NCBI RefSeq assembly: GCF_017833415.1
Contig: NZ_JAFICC010000013.1
Location: 62,001 to 126,000 of the forward strand
Direction: 5' to 3'
Length of the DNA: 64,000 bases
DNA from: Flavobacterium sp. 1355
GTDB lineage: Bacteria > Bacteroidota > Bacteroidia > Flavobacteriales > Flavobacteriaceae
The notes under the pieces: model-generated
What the model saw: only the letters and a program-made list of their open reading frames with translations
The model's database searches: none
Told to the model about the DNA's origin: nothing
Shown here: positions 17,059-25,163 of the stretch, piece by piece
Layout of the letters: every line of letters starts with the position of its first letter
How positions within the stretch are numbered: the first letter of the stretch is position 1
Made by a program: the position numbers and the translations under genes

Positions 17059-17840
17059 TTTTGACAGAAAAAAAACTTTTATCGGCCTTACTTATTACTT
17101 ACAATGAGGAATCGAATATAAAAGAAGTGCTCAATAATCTTTCTTTTGCCGATGAAATAATCATAGTTGATTCTTATAGTACGGATAAGACGCTGGAAAT
17201 TGCTGCAGAGTTCAAAAATATAAAAATCACACAGCGTGTTTTTGACAATTTTGCTTCTCAGCGTAATTTTGCCCTTAGCTTGGCCAACCATCCCTGGATT
17301 CTTTTTATTGATGCTGATGAAAGATTAACGCCTGAATTGCAAAGCGAAATTCATAGCGTAATTAATCAGGAAAAAAGTGCTTCGGCTTATTTTGTTTATC
17401 GTGATTTCATGTTCGAAAACAAGAAATTAAAATACAGCGGCTGGCAAACAGATAAAATTATCCGCCTTTTTAAAAAAGACAACGCAAGTTACAATCCGAA
17501 AAAAATTGTTCACGAAAAACTAATTGTTGAAGGAAAGACAAAAAAACTCAGGAACAGGCTTATACACCATTCTTACTCAAACTATAAAGATTACAAACAA
17601 AAAATGATCTTTTATGGTCAGCTAAAAGCGCAGGAAGAATTCGAAAAAAAAACAAAACCAAATTTCTTTCATTTTTATATTCGGCCGGCTTATAAATTTT
17701 TAAATCAATATATAGTGCGTTTTGGTTTTTTAGATGGCAAAAAAGGAATTATAATTTGTTATCTTAATGCCCTGAGTGTTGCGGTGCGTTTTAAGGAATT
17801 AAGAAAAATTAGGACAAAACCTACGATTTCCAAAATTTGA
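17055..17840 (+). CDS. Glycosyltransferase family 2, WaaE/KdtX-like
   Basis: 261 residues. GT-A fold with LLITYNEESNIKEVL at the N-terminus, the DXD-like WILFIDADERLTPEL near residues 79-93, and a late HHSYSNYKDYKQKM segment typical of LPS core beta-glucosyltransferases of the WaaE/KdtX type. Coupled with the upstream GT9. Its last 20 bp overlap the 3' end of the opposite-strand kinase-like gene. Confidence 0.9.
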   Translation: MILTEKKLLSALLITYNEESNIKEVLNNLSFADEIIIVDSYSTDKTLEIAAEFKNIKITQRVFDNFASQRNFALSLANHPWILFIDADERLTPELQSEIHSVINQEKSASAYFVYRDFMFENKKLKYSGWQTDKIIRLFKKDNASYNPKKIVHEKLIVEGKTKKLRNRLIHHSYSNYKDYKQKMIFYGQLKAQEEFEKKTKPNFFHFYIRPAYKFLNQYIVRFGFLDGKKGIIICYLNALSVAVRFKELRKIRTKPTISKI

Positions 17841-18588
17841 GTCTCTTTTTAAGTCTTTTCTTTTTGGCAAATTCCTCCTGAAAATGAACGGTAGCCTTCC
17901 ACATTTGTTCAAAAATTTCAGCTTCGGTTTTATTCGTATAAAATTTTGAATATTCATTACTCATTACGGCAATCATTTCTTTTTTTGGTGTTAAACGTCT
18001 AAAGTTATTCATACGCTGCTCGAAACTCATGTTTTCATGAAAATTCATTCGGTTCAAATCGACCAAAAAGAAATGATAATTATTCTCGCTTACCTTTTTG
18101 ATCAGAGTATTACCCGGAGAATGGTCTAAAAATTCTACTCCTTTTTCATGCAATTCGAAAGTAAATTTTACAAACTGTCTAAGGATTGCGTCATGATCGG
18201 GATAATCCGGAATTTCTACTAGTTCTCTGTATGTTAGTTCAGCAACTAAATGTTCACTCACATAGTAACTGTCTTTTAGTCCAATAAGATTAAAATTCTC
18301 AAAAAATGCTATCGGTGCAGGAGTACCAATACCTTTTTCTAATAAAATCATCGCAAACTCAAAAGAACGTTTTGCTTTTGATTTTCGGAAGTATCTGTAA
18401 GCGATCTTATTAATAATGTTCGGAATCTTAAAAGACTTGATGTTAATCTTTTTCTCATTAAGATCAAAAAGTTTTATTTTATTTCTGTCACCATTCCCAA
18501 AAAGAGTCCCTGATGTATTAAATGACTTAATGTTTTCAAGCACCGACGAGGTACTATTTTCAAAAATTGGATTTATCTTAAAATTCAT
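17821..18588 (-). CDS. Lipopolysaccharide (Kdo/WaaP-type) kinase family protein
   Basis: 255 residues with a protein-kinase-like fold. A likely ATP-binding Lys is in NIKSFKIP, the catalytic loop is FLDHSPGNTLI (Asp155, Asn160, the D-x4-N of HxDxxxxN with Phe where His is usual) and the metal-binding Asp177 is in FLVDLNRM. Members phosphorylate Kdo or heptose of the LPS core, which fits the surrounding glycosyltransferases. It has its own promoter at 18610-18617 and converges on the preceding GT2 gene with a 20-bp overlap. Confidence 0.85.
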   Translation of the reverse strand: MNFKINPIFENSTSSVLENIKSFNTSGTLFGNGDRNKIKLFDLNEKKINIKSFKIPNIINKIAYRYFRKSKAKRSFEFAMILLEKGIGTPAPIAFFENFNLIGLKDSYYVSEHLVAELTYRELVEIPDYPDHDAILRQFVKFTFELHEKGVEFLDHSPGNTLIKKVSENNYHFFLVDLNRMNFHENMSFEQRMNNFRRLTPKKEMIAVMSNEYSKFYTNKTEAEIFEQMWKATVHFQEEFAKKKRLKKRLKFWKS

Positions 18589-18609
18589 TCAGAGGTTCTT
18601 TATAACCAA

Positions 18610-18617
18610 CAAAAATA
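18610..18617 (-). promoter_or_regulatory. -7 promoter element of the LPS kinase-like gene
   Basis: TATTTTTG (TAnnTTTG) on the minus strand, 21 bp upstream of ATG 18588. A weaker divergent element TATTTTCG lies at 18650-18657 ahead of the plus-strand GT4 gene. Confidence 0.58.
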
Positions 18618-18671
18618 GGGATAGAATTTTAGACTTCAAATTATTATTGTATTTTCGTAAAAAAAAAATTA

Positions 18672-19748
18672 ATGCCAAATACAAAAAGTGTATTTTTAGA
18701 GACACATAATATTAACAATAGAGCCACTGGATTAGGTACCTTTAATTACGAGTTGATTAAAGGTCTACACAGGCTCGATTTTGAAAATTTAGAACTTCAC
18801 CTTAACTCTGGAAAACCAAAATTGCTTAAAAGTGAATTTGGCGAAGTATTTAAATATCACAAATACATGTCTTTTCATAGGTATAAGACTTTTAGGCCTG
18901 TGCATAAATTTGATTTGTGGCACTCTGTAAATCAAAACTCAAAACTTGAGCCTAGATTTGCTGCCAAATACCTTTTAACTGTTCATGATGTAAATTTCGT
19001 AGAAGAAATCTCTTCTGACATGAGCCACAAAAGGAATCAGCTTTTTATGGAAAAGCTTAAAAAAGCAACTGCGATTACTTATATTTCTGAATTTGCAAAA
19101 AAGCAGACTCATGATTATTTTAAGGTTCCGGATGTTCCTGAATATGTAATATATAACGGAAACCCAATTTCTACACTGCTGGATACTTCTGGATTTGTCA
19201 GTACTGTCCCTGTGGATAAACCTTTCTTTTATACAATTGGGGATTTTATCGAAAGAAAAAATTATGCCTCAATCATTAATATGATGAGATTGCTTAAGGA
19301 TTTTAACCTTATTATTTCAGGCAATAATACTAAAAAATACGGTCAGGTAATTAAAAGCTTAATAGAAGAAAAGGGCCTTAGCAACCAGGTTTTTTTAACG
19401 GGTAAAGTAAGTGATGAAGGCAAGCAATATTACATGAAAAACTGCACTGCATTTCTTTTTCCGTCAATAAGAGAGGGGTTTGGTCTTCCTCCTATTGAGG
19501 CAATGAGTTTTGGTAAACCGGTTTTTTTATCTGATAAAACTTCTTTGCCGGAAATTGGCGGTGAAATGGCCAATTACTGGACCGATTTTGATCCTGAATA
19601 CATGAAAAATGTATTATTGGACGGATTACACAATTTTGAAAACAACAAGGCCGTAATTGAAACCGAAATGAAAAAAAGAGCAGCAAGTTTCGATTGGAAA
19701 ATTGCTGCTGCTGATTATTTGAAAATTTATAAAGATATTCTTAAATAG
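18672..19748 (+). CDS. Glycosyltransferase family 4
   Basis: 358 residues with GT-B fold. The N-terminal acceptor domain has ETHNINNRATGLGTFNYEL, and the C-terminal domain has FYTIGDFIERKN and the donor-site SIREGFGLPPIEAMSFGKPV (E-x7-E motif, about residues 273-281). It is likely an envelope glycan mannosyl- or related hexosyltransferase using a nucleotide sugar; the exact sugar cannot be read from sequence. It is flanked by the LPS kinase-like gene (divergent) and a convergent GT2 2 bp away. Confidence 0.9.
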   Translation: MPNTKSVFLETHNINNRATGLGTFNYELIKGLHRLDFENLELHLNSGKPKLLKSEFGEVFKYHKYMSFHRYKTFRPVHKFDLWHSVNQNSKLEPRFAAKYLLTVHDVNFVEEISSDMSHKRNQLFMEKLKKATAITYISEFAKKQTHDYFKVPDVPEYVIYNGNPISTLLDTSGFVSTVPVDKPFFYTIGDFIERKNYASIINMMRLLKDFNLIISGNNTKKYGQVIKSLIEEKGLSNQVFLTGKVSDEGKQYYMKNCTAFLFPSIREGFGLPPIEAMSFGKPVFLSDKTSLPEIGGEMANYWTDFDPEYMKNVLLDGLHNFENNKAVIETEMKKRAASFDWKIAAADYLKIYKDILK

Positions 19749-19750
19749 AA

Positions 19751-20617
19751 TTATTTTTTAAATAAATGTTTAAACCATTGTCCAAAGTTTTTCTTGGCGA
19801 TATAAAAGAATGTTGGCAAAACTTGTAGAAAATTTAAGTTTTCTTCGATTTCCCTAAATGTTTTACCTTTTACAAAAGCCAGTTTTTTCCATTTCTCCGG
19901 TTCCATGTAAAAGAAATTACGCATCATTTTGTAATTGCTTTCATTTACGGTTTCCCATTTATTTAGGAATTCGTTTTTATTGATATCTGTATCATGTCCC
20001 CAATTATTGAATTTCATTTCAAGTTCTTCTTTTGTTCTTGAAATACATTCGTGAAGGACAGCTCCTTTATAATAAATTATTCTTTTACGAGTTTGCCTTC
20101 CAACTTTATAACTTGGGAAATTTGTAGCAACCATTATTTTTGTTGGTTTCTCAACATACAGTACACCATCATCTACCCATTTGTACATATTTATCAAAAA
20201 TGGGGATATCTGTACCTGGTTTTTTTCCGGGTTATCTAAATAATGATTCTTGGATTTTAGATAATCAACAAATTCTTTAAAATCTAAAAAATATTCATCT
20301 GCGTCTAATTGTATTAACCAATTTCCAATTCCCATCTTTTCGGCTAGAATTTTACGCTCCCTAACCTCGCATTCCATGCTTGTTAATTCCGGACGATAAA
20401 AATCTTCTTCTATTATTTGAATTTTTGAATCTGTATCAACAGATTTTATCCATTGAAAGAAATCATCTTTAATAGTAAAACTCTCTCCTTTCCAAGTTTT
20501 TCTTCCTTTATCAATTGCTAAAAAAATTGAGTCGGATTCTTTATATACTTGAGGAATAGCGTTTTTAAGCAATTCATAATCGTACGAGACCAAAAAACCA
20601 ACCTGAATTTTTTTCAT
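19751..20617 (-). CDS. Glycosyltransferase, GT2-like
   Basis: 288 residues. GT-A features: an N-terminal strand MKKIQVGFLVSYDYELLKNA, an acidic metal-site motif WLIQLDADEYF (about residues 99-109) and a C-terminal helical part with aromatic residues. This is the divergent GT2 group that often sits in LPS or capsule loci of Bacteroidota. Donor and acceptor unknown. It has its own -7 element upstream and is convergent with the GT4 gene. Confidence 0.8.
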   Translation of the reverse strand: MKKIQVGFLVSYDYELLKNAIPQVYKESDSIFLAIDKGRKTWKGESFTIKDDFFQWIKSVDTDSKIQIIEEDFYRPELTSMECEVRERKILAEKMGIGNWLIQLDADEYFLDFKEFVDYLKSKNHYLDNPEKNQVQISPFLINMYKWVDDGVLYVEKPTKIMVATNFPSYKVGRQTRKRIIYYKGAVLHECISRTKEELEMKFNNWGHDTDINKNEFLNKWETVNESNYKMMRNFFYMEPEKWKKLAFVKGKTFREIEENLNFLQVLPTFFYIAKKNFGQWFKHLFKK

Positions 20618-20637
20618 TTAAAATTTTGTTAAAAAAA

Positions 20638-20645
20638 CAAAGATA
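20638..20645 (-). promoter_or_regulatory. -7 promoter element of the GT2-like gene ending at 19751
   Basis: TATCTTTG (TAnnTTTG) on the minus strand, 20 bp upstream of ATG 20617. Confidence 0.58.
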
Positions 20646-20712
20646 ATAACATTCATAAATTATCATAATAAAATTACTTTTGATTTATATAATATAGGAA
20701 AAACATATATTA

Positions 20713-20720
20713 TATATTTG
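20713..20720 (+). promoter_or_regulatory. -7 promoter element of the plus-strand GT2 gene
   Basis: TATATTTG (TAnnTTTG), 18 bp upstream of ATG 20739. The gap 20618-20738 thus holds two divergent promoters. Confidence 0.58.
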
Positions 20721-20738
20721 TTATTTTAATAAAAATCT

Positions 20739-21749
20739 ATGTTTATGACTACTCCCGAAATTTCTGTTATAATGCCCGTTTACAATGCTGCGGACTTTTT
20801 AGCAGAAAGTATCGAAAGCATACTGAACCAAACCTTCACTAATTTTGAATTGATTGTTCTGAACGATAAATCGACAGACAACAGTTTAGACGTAATATCT
20901 AAATATCAACGAAGTGATTCCAGAATTATTATAATTAATAAGGATATTAACGTTGGCCCGGCAAATCTTAGAAATGAAGGGCTTAAGATTGCAAAAGGTG
21001 AATTTATCGCTTTGATGGATGCCGATGACATTGCCATGCCACAACGTTTTGAGAAACAAATAAACGTTTTAAAGAGCAATCCCGAAATTGGATTGTGTGG
21101 AACCTGGTTTACTTTTTTTGGTTCTGAAACCAAACTAATTAAACACAGTGAGAAACCTGAGGATATTAAAATTTCTTTTCTTCATAGCTGCGCTATAGGA
21201 AACCCTACTGTTATGCTGCGTAAACAAACACTCGACGGCCTGCAATTCGAAAACGAATATGTACCTGTAGAAGATTACGATTTATGGAGCAGATTATTAT
21301 CTAAAACTTCTTTTTATAATATTCCAGAGTCTTTATTAAACTACAGGCAACACAGTAATAATATTAGCAAGACAAAAATTGATAATGTAAACCGTGCTGT
21401 AAAAAAAGTTAAAATTAATCAATTGAGACGATTAGGAATCGAAAGTTCAGATCCTAAAATTGATTCTTATGTAAATGCTGTTTCGGTTAAAAAAAGGCTG
21501 TTTCCTGATGAGATTCTCGAGGTTATTGCCGCTTCAAAACATTTGATTGAACAGAATAAAAAACTCCATATTTACAATCAGGAATTACTTGAAAAACATA
21601 TTGAAAAAACTTTAATACGAACTATAAGGAACGCGGCAAAATATAACCTTGCATTTTACAAACAGTTACAAAAAAATGAAAAGGTGTTATTCCGAAAAAT
21701 AAACATCCTTGATAAAACAATCTTATTTTTTAAATCCTTAATTGGATAA
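20739..21749 (+). CDS. Glycosyltransferase family 2
   Basis: 336 residues. Canonical GT2 start EISVIMPVYNAADFLAESI, then LIVLNDKSTDNSLDV, GEFIALMDADDIAMPQRF (DXD, about residues 88-105) and a late EDYDLWSRL. The C-terminal 100 residues are charged and specific to this protein. It is likely an O-antigen or surface-glycan transferase acting at the inner face of the inner membrane. ATG 20745 is an alternative start. It converges with the GT2 of the acyl operon, 16 bp apart. Confidence 0.9.
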   Translation: MFMTTPEISVIMPVYNAADFLAESIESILNQTFTNFELIVLNDKSTDNSLDVISKYQRSDSRIIIINKDINVGPANLRNEGLKIAKGEFIALMDADDIAMPQRFEKQINVLKSNPEIGLCGTWFTFFGSETKLIKHSEKPEDIKISFLHSCAIGNPTVMLRKQTLDGLQFENEYVPVEDYDLWSRLLSKTSFYNIPESLLNYRQHSNNISKTKIDNVNRAVKKVKINQLRRLGIESSDPKIDSYVNAVSVKKRLFPDEILEVIAASKHLIEQNKKLHIYNQELLEKHIEKTLIRTIRNAAKYNLAFYKQLQKNEKVLFRKINILDKTILFFKSLIG

Positions 21750-21765
21750 GAATAGAATCTCCTCT

Positions 21766-22734
21766 TTATCTGAATATTTTGCTTTTTACAGAACGTATAA
21801 AAAACTTGACTTTAGCGCTTAGTGATGCCTGATCAATATACTCTTTGATTGCATCCTTTTGTTTTGTATTATCAAGTGTTTTGTCATTAACAGATTTCAA
21901 AGCTTCAAAAGCAGAGGCTTTTAATAATCTCTTCATAATACGTTCAATATTTTTTGTACGTGACTGAGGAATATTATCGTATATCTCTTTTATATTGAGA
22001 TAGGAAGAATAACGCTGTATAAAAGGTTTTTGCAGCGAATATATTCCTCCGGGGTGCCATCTGTAAACAGAACTCTGAAAATTCATAAAAGCTCCTTTTC
22101 CGTTACACAAAGCCAATGCATAAAGCGTATTATCTTTTCCGTAAACAAACTTTTTATAATCAAGGGGATCAACTGCTGATTTTCTAAATACCGATGTCAG
22201 TGTAAAAGTGCAATACGGTTCAAATATATTATCAAAATCAATAGCATAAATTTCAGGTAATGAATTTTTAAAATCATTCGGGACCAGTTCATCACCTTTT
22301 TTCGTAAAAAAGTCAGTCCATGTAATAACATATTCGTCATTACTTTCTAAAAAACCAACTTGTTTTTGCAACTTCAAAGGATCGATCCAGTAATCATCCC
22401 CTTCACATAAAGCAATATATTTTCCTTTTGCTTTTGGGAAAGTAACATCGCTCCAAAAATTTATTTTTTGAGAATATTGATTAATCGTTTGCAAAACAGG
22501 TTTAATAATTAACGGATATTGGGCTGCAAATTCTTTTATTATCGAAGCTGTTTTATCTGTAGAAGCATCATCATGAATAATTATTTCAAAAGGAAAATTT
22601 GTTTCCTGACTTAAAAAACCCTCTATAGCTTCACGAATAAAATTCTCGTGGTTAAAGGCATCACATAAAATACTTACCAGAGGCTGTTCAGGATTTCCTT
22701 TCCAATTTAAAATAATACTATTTTGATCTTTCAT
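21766..22734 (-). CDS. Glycosyltransferase family 2, last gene of the acyl-sugar operon
   Basis: 322 residues. GT2 motifs: PLVSILCDAFNHENFIREAI, EIIIHDDASTDKTASII, GKYIALCEGDDYWIDPLKL (ED-type metal site near residue 95) and a VYRWHPGGIYS segment seen in rhamnosyl/galactosyltransferase-like members. It follows the PglD-like gene by 31 bp in the same direction, so it is probably co-transcribed and may transfer the acylated sugar or place the next residue. The donor sugar is not known. Confidence 0.88.
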   Translation of the reverse strand: MKDQNSIILNWKGNPEQPLVSILCDAFNHENFIREAIEGFLSQETNFPFEIIIHDDASTDKTASIIKEFAAQYPLIIKPVLQTINQYSQKINFWSDVTFPKAKGKYIALCEGDDYWIDPLKLQKQVGFLESNDEYVITWTDFFTKKGDELVPNDFKNSLPEIYAIDFDNIFEPYCTFTLTSVFRKSAVDPLDYKKFVYGKDNTLYALALCNGKGAFMNFQSSVYRWHPGGIYSLQKPFIQRYSSYLNIKEIYDNIPQSRTKNIERIMKRLLKASAFEALKSVNDKTLDNTKQKDAIKEYIDQASLSAKVKFFIRSVKSKIFR

Positions 22735-22765
22735 TCAATTATAATTCCAATTATACTTATACTAT

Positions 22766-23401
22766 CTAAAAACTAAGAACTTTTGCAGGAACTCCAAAAA
22801 CAGTAGTTCCTTCCTTTACATTTTTGATTGCAAGACTTGATGCACCTACTGTTGCACCTTTTCGCACAATTATATTAGGCAGGACAGATGCTCTTGTATG
22901 CAGGCAAACTTCTTCTTCTAATACAGCAAATCCACCTGTAAAGCTATAGGTATTCAGATGTGACCATTTACCAATTTTAGTATCATGTCCTAAGCCCACA
23001 AAACCTTGTATAGTAACAAAATCCTCAATAACACAATCATTGCTGACATTAGAATACATGAAAATAATTACCCCGTTGCCAATAACAGCATTTGTATTTA
23101 CAAATGATGTGGGATGAATCAAATTAATGAATTTGCCACCTTTTGACAATATGAGCTCGATATAATGTTTTTTCCATTGTACGCTTCCCAGTGCACAAAC
23201 AAAAACATCATTTTCCTGAACTTCATACGCTTCAACAGATGAAATAATTTCTGGATAATTGTCAAAATCGTTTAAGGCATCTGATTTGTCATCAAGAAAC
23301 CCTTTTATTGTATACTCTGTGTTATATCCCGAGCAATCTTTTGCCAGATCATGAACCTCACGTCCGTAACCTCTTGCTCCTATTATAATTAAGTTTTTCA
23401 T
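22766..23401 (-). CDS. PglD/NeuD-family sugar O-/N-acyltransferase
   Basis: 211 residues. An N-terminal Rossmann-like half with IIGARGYGREVHDLA binds the nucleotide sugar in relatives, and a C-terminal left-handed beta-helix of hexapeptide repeats (NTNAVIGNGVIIFMYS, VIEDFVTIQG, ATVGASSLA) ends in VFGVPAKVL. PglD/NeuD enzymes acylate amino groups of UDP-4-amino sugars or hydroxyls of sialic acids. Its start overlaps the upstream KAS III stop by 4 bp. In this operon the acyl donor may be the product of the ACP/KAS III genes rather than acetyl-CoA; this is inference. Confidence 0.85.
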   Translation of the reverse strand: MKNLIIIGARGYGREVHDLAKDCSGYNTEYTIKGFLDDKSDALNDFDNYPEIISSVEAYEVQENDVFVCALGSVQWKKHYIELILSKGGKFINLIHPTSFVNTNAVIGNGVIIFMYSNVSNDCVIEDFVTIQGFVGLGHDTKIGKWSHLNTYSFTGGFAVLEEEVCLHTRASVLPNIIVRKGATVGASSLAIKNVKEGTTVFGVPAKVLSF

Positions 23402-24411
23402 TTTTCTGTGCTTAAGTTACAGGCAGCCCAGGAATATCCAACGCCAAATCCTGCAAGTATAATATTTTTGCTTTCTCCAATTTTTCCTTGCTTCTGAGCT
23501 TCATACAATGCAATCGGGATTGTTGATGAAACTGTATTTCCACAATCTTCCATTGCAATAAAAAACTTTTCTTCAGGTATTTTGATTTTCTTTCTCAAAT
23601 GGTTTAGCATATATTTATTTGCCTGATGAAAAACAAACAAATCAATATCGTCTTTACTTAAATTTGATTTTTCCAAAATAGCCTCTGTAAGCTTAGGTAC
23701 AAATTCACCTGTAAAATTGAAGATTTCGGTTCCGTTCATGAAAAGGTTTTTATCATTTCTGACATTTCCAAATTCATCAACCTTATCTTCATTTTCATTA
23801 GAAACAGGAAAACGCATTCCTCCTTGTTTTACAATGAGGTTTTCAGCACCTTTCCCATCTGTTCCAAAAATAAAATTACCAATAGAACAGAATCCTTTGT
23901 CACTGGTTATTAAAGCTGCAGCTGCAGCATCTCCAAAAATAGTTTTATTGCTTTTATCTTTTGGATGTATGAATTTTGAATAGGTTTCTGAAGTGATTAG
24001 CAAGACGTTTTTTGCCATTTCTCCGGCAATCAAACCTTTGGCCAGGCTCAAACCATATACGAAACCAGAACATCCCAGATTAAAATCTAGTGCTCCAATT
24101 GAAGTTTCCAAACCTAGCTTTTCCTGAATTATACAGGCTGTCGTCGGCAGAAAATAATCTGGACTTTGCGTACAAAACAATAAATAATCAATATCAGATT
24201 TATTAATGTTATGTTCTTTAAATAATTTTTCGGCAGCTTTAACGGCCATATCAGACGAAAATTCATCTTTGCCGCTTATGTGCCTGGAATTAATTCCGGT
24301 TTTTGAACTGATTTTTTCAATTCCCCATTCCGGAAACTCCTCGTTTATCAGATCATTAGATAAAACTGTTTCAGGCAGATAATACGAAATGGCTTTTATA
24401 TTAGCTTTCAT
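23398..24411 (-). CDS. 3-oxoacyl-ACP synthase III-like protein (first copy in coordinates)
   Basis: 337 residues with the complete FabH triad: Cys114 in FNLGCSGFVYG, His262 in FVFHQANKYML and Asn292 in EDCGNTVSSTIP. FabH condenses an acyl-CoA (usually acetyl) with malonyl-ACP. A house-keeping role is unlikely because it lies in an operon with its own ACP, a second KAS III, a ketoreductase and a sugar acyltransferase. It begins 8 bp after the SDR stop and ends overlapping the PglD-like start, so it is tightly coupled. It could instead transfer an acyl group without chain extension, as some KAS III-like enzymes do. Confidence 0.93.
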   Translation of the reverse strand: MKANIKAISYYLPETVLSNDLINEEFPEWGIEKISSKTGINSRHISGKDEFSSDMAVKAAEKLFKEHNINKSDIDYLLFCTQSPDYFLPTTACIIQEKLGLETSIGALDFNLGCSGFVYGLSLAKGLIAGEMAKNVLLITSETYSKFIHPKDKSNKTIFGDAAAAALITSDKGFCSIGNFIFGTDGKGAENLIVKQGGMRFPVSNENEDKVDEFGNVRNDKNLFMNGTEIFNFTGEFVPKLTEAILEKSNLSKDDIDLFVFHQANKYMLNHLRKKIKIPEEKFFIAMEDCGNTVSSTIPIALYEAQKQGKIGESKNIILAGFGVGYSWAACNLSTEK

Positions 24412-24419
24412 TGTGAGAA

Positions 24420-25163
24420 TTATATCGTTGAAGTTCTTCCTCCGTCCAGTACTATATTTTGTCCTGTAATCCAGCTGCTTGCTTCAGACAATAAAAATAC
24501 AATCGGATTGGCAACCTGAACAGGATCTCCATATCCGAGAGGATATTTCTTTTCGTCCTGCTGAATTACTTCTAAAGACAAATCCTCAATAGATTTTGAT
24601 GTGATTTCGGTTTTTACCATTCCTGGCGAAACACAATTTACACGTGTTTTGCTAGCTGCAAATTCACTTGCCCAAACTTTAGAAATTGCAATTAATGCGC
24701 CCTTACTTGCCGCATAAATTCCATTTCCTTTCATTCCAAACAAACCGGCTATTGATGAAACCAAAACAATCGAACTTGCCTTGTTTATTTTTTTCTTTTT
24801 GAAAATGAGATTAATGAGATAGACAATTGAATCAAAATTTATTGATCGCATCTCGTTCATTAATTCTTCTGAATAGAACTTGGCAGGTGCCAATGACACA
24901 ATCCCTGCCGAATGTACAATTCCGTCGATATTTTCAATTGAATCAACAATAGTTTTAATATCATCCATTTTAGATAAATCGGCAACGATAAAACTATTTT
25001 CGCTCCCACATTCATCAATCAGTTTTTCCAGAAAATCTTTTCGTCGTGCAATAGCAATAAAAGTTCCGCCTTGTCTTGCAATTGCCAGACAGGTTTCATA
25101 ACCAATTCCTGAAGATGCTCCTGTTACTACTATTTTTTTTCCTGATAAATCAAATGGATTCAT
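24420..25163 (-). CDS. SDR-family ketoreductase (FabG-like)
   Basis: 247 residues. Classical short-chain dehydrogenase: TGASSGIG cofactor loop (residues 14-21), the HSAG motif at 84-87, catalytic Ser137, Tyr150 and Lys154 (YAASK), and a late SPGMVKTEI. The closest functional model is FabG, which reduces 3-oxoacyl-ACP to 3-hydroxyacyl-ACP with NADPH. In this operon it would reduce the keto group formed by the KAS III enzymes. The start shares one base with the Rieske gene stop. Confidence 0.92.
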   Translation of the reverse strand: MNPFDLSGKKIVVTGASSGIGYETCLAIARQGGTFIAIARRKDFLEKLIDECGSENSFIVADLSKMDDIKTIVDSIENIDGIVHSAGIVSLAPAKFYSEELMNEMRSINFDSIVYLINLIFKKKKINKASSIVLVSSIAGLFGMKGNGIYAASKGALIAISKVWASEFAASKTRVNCVSPGMVKTEITSKSIEDLSLEVIQQDEKKYPLGYGDPVQVANPIVFLLSEASSWITGQNIVLDGGRTSTI

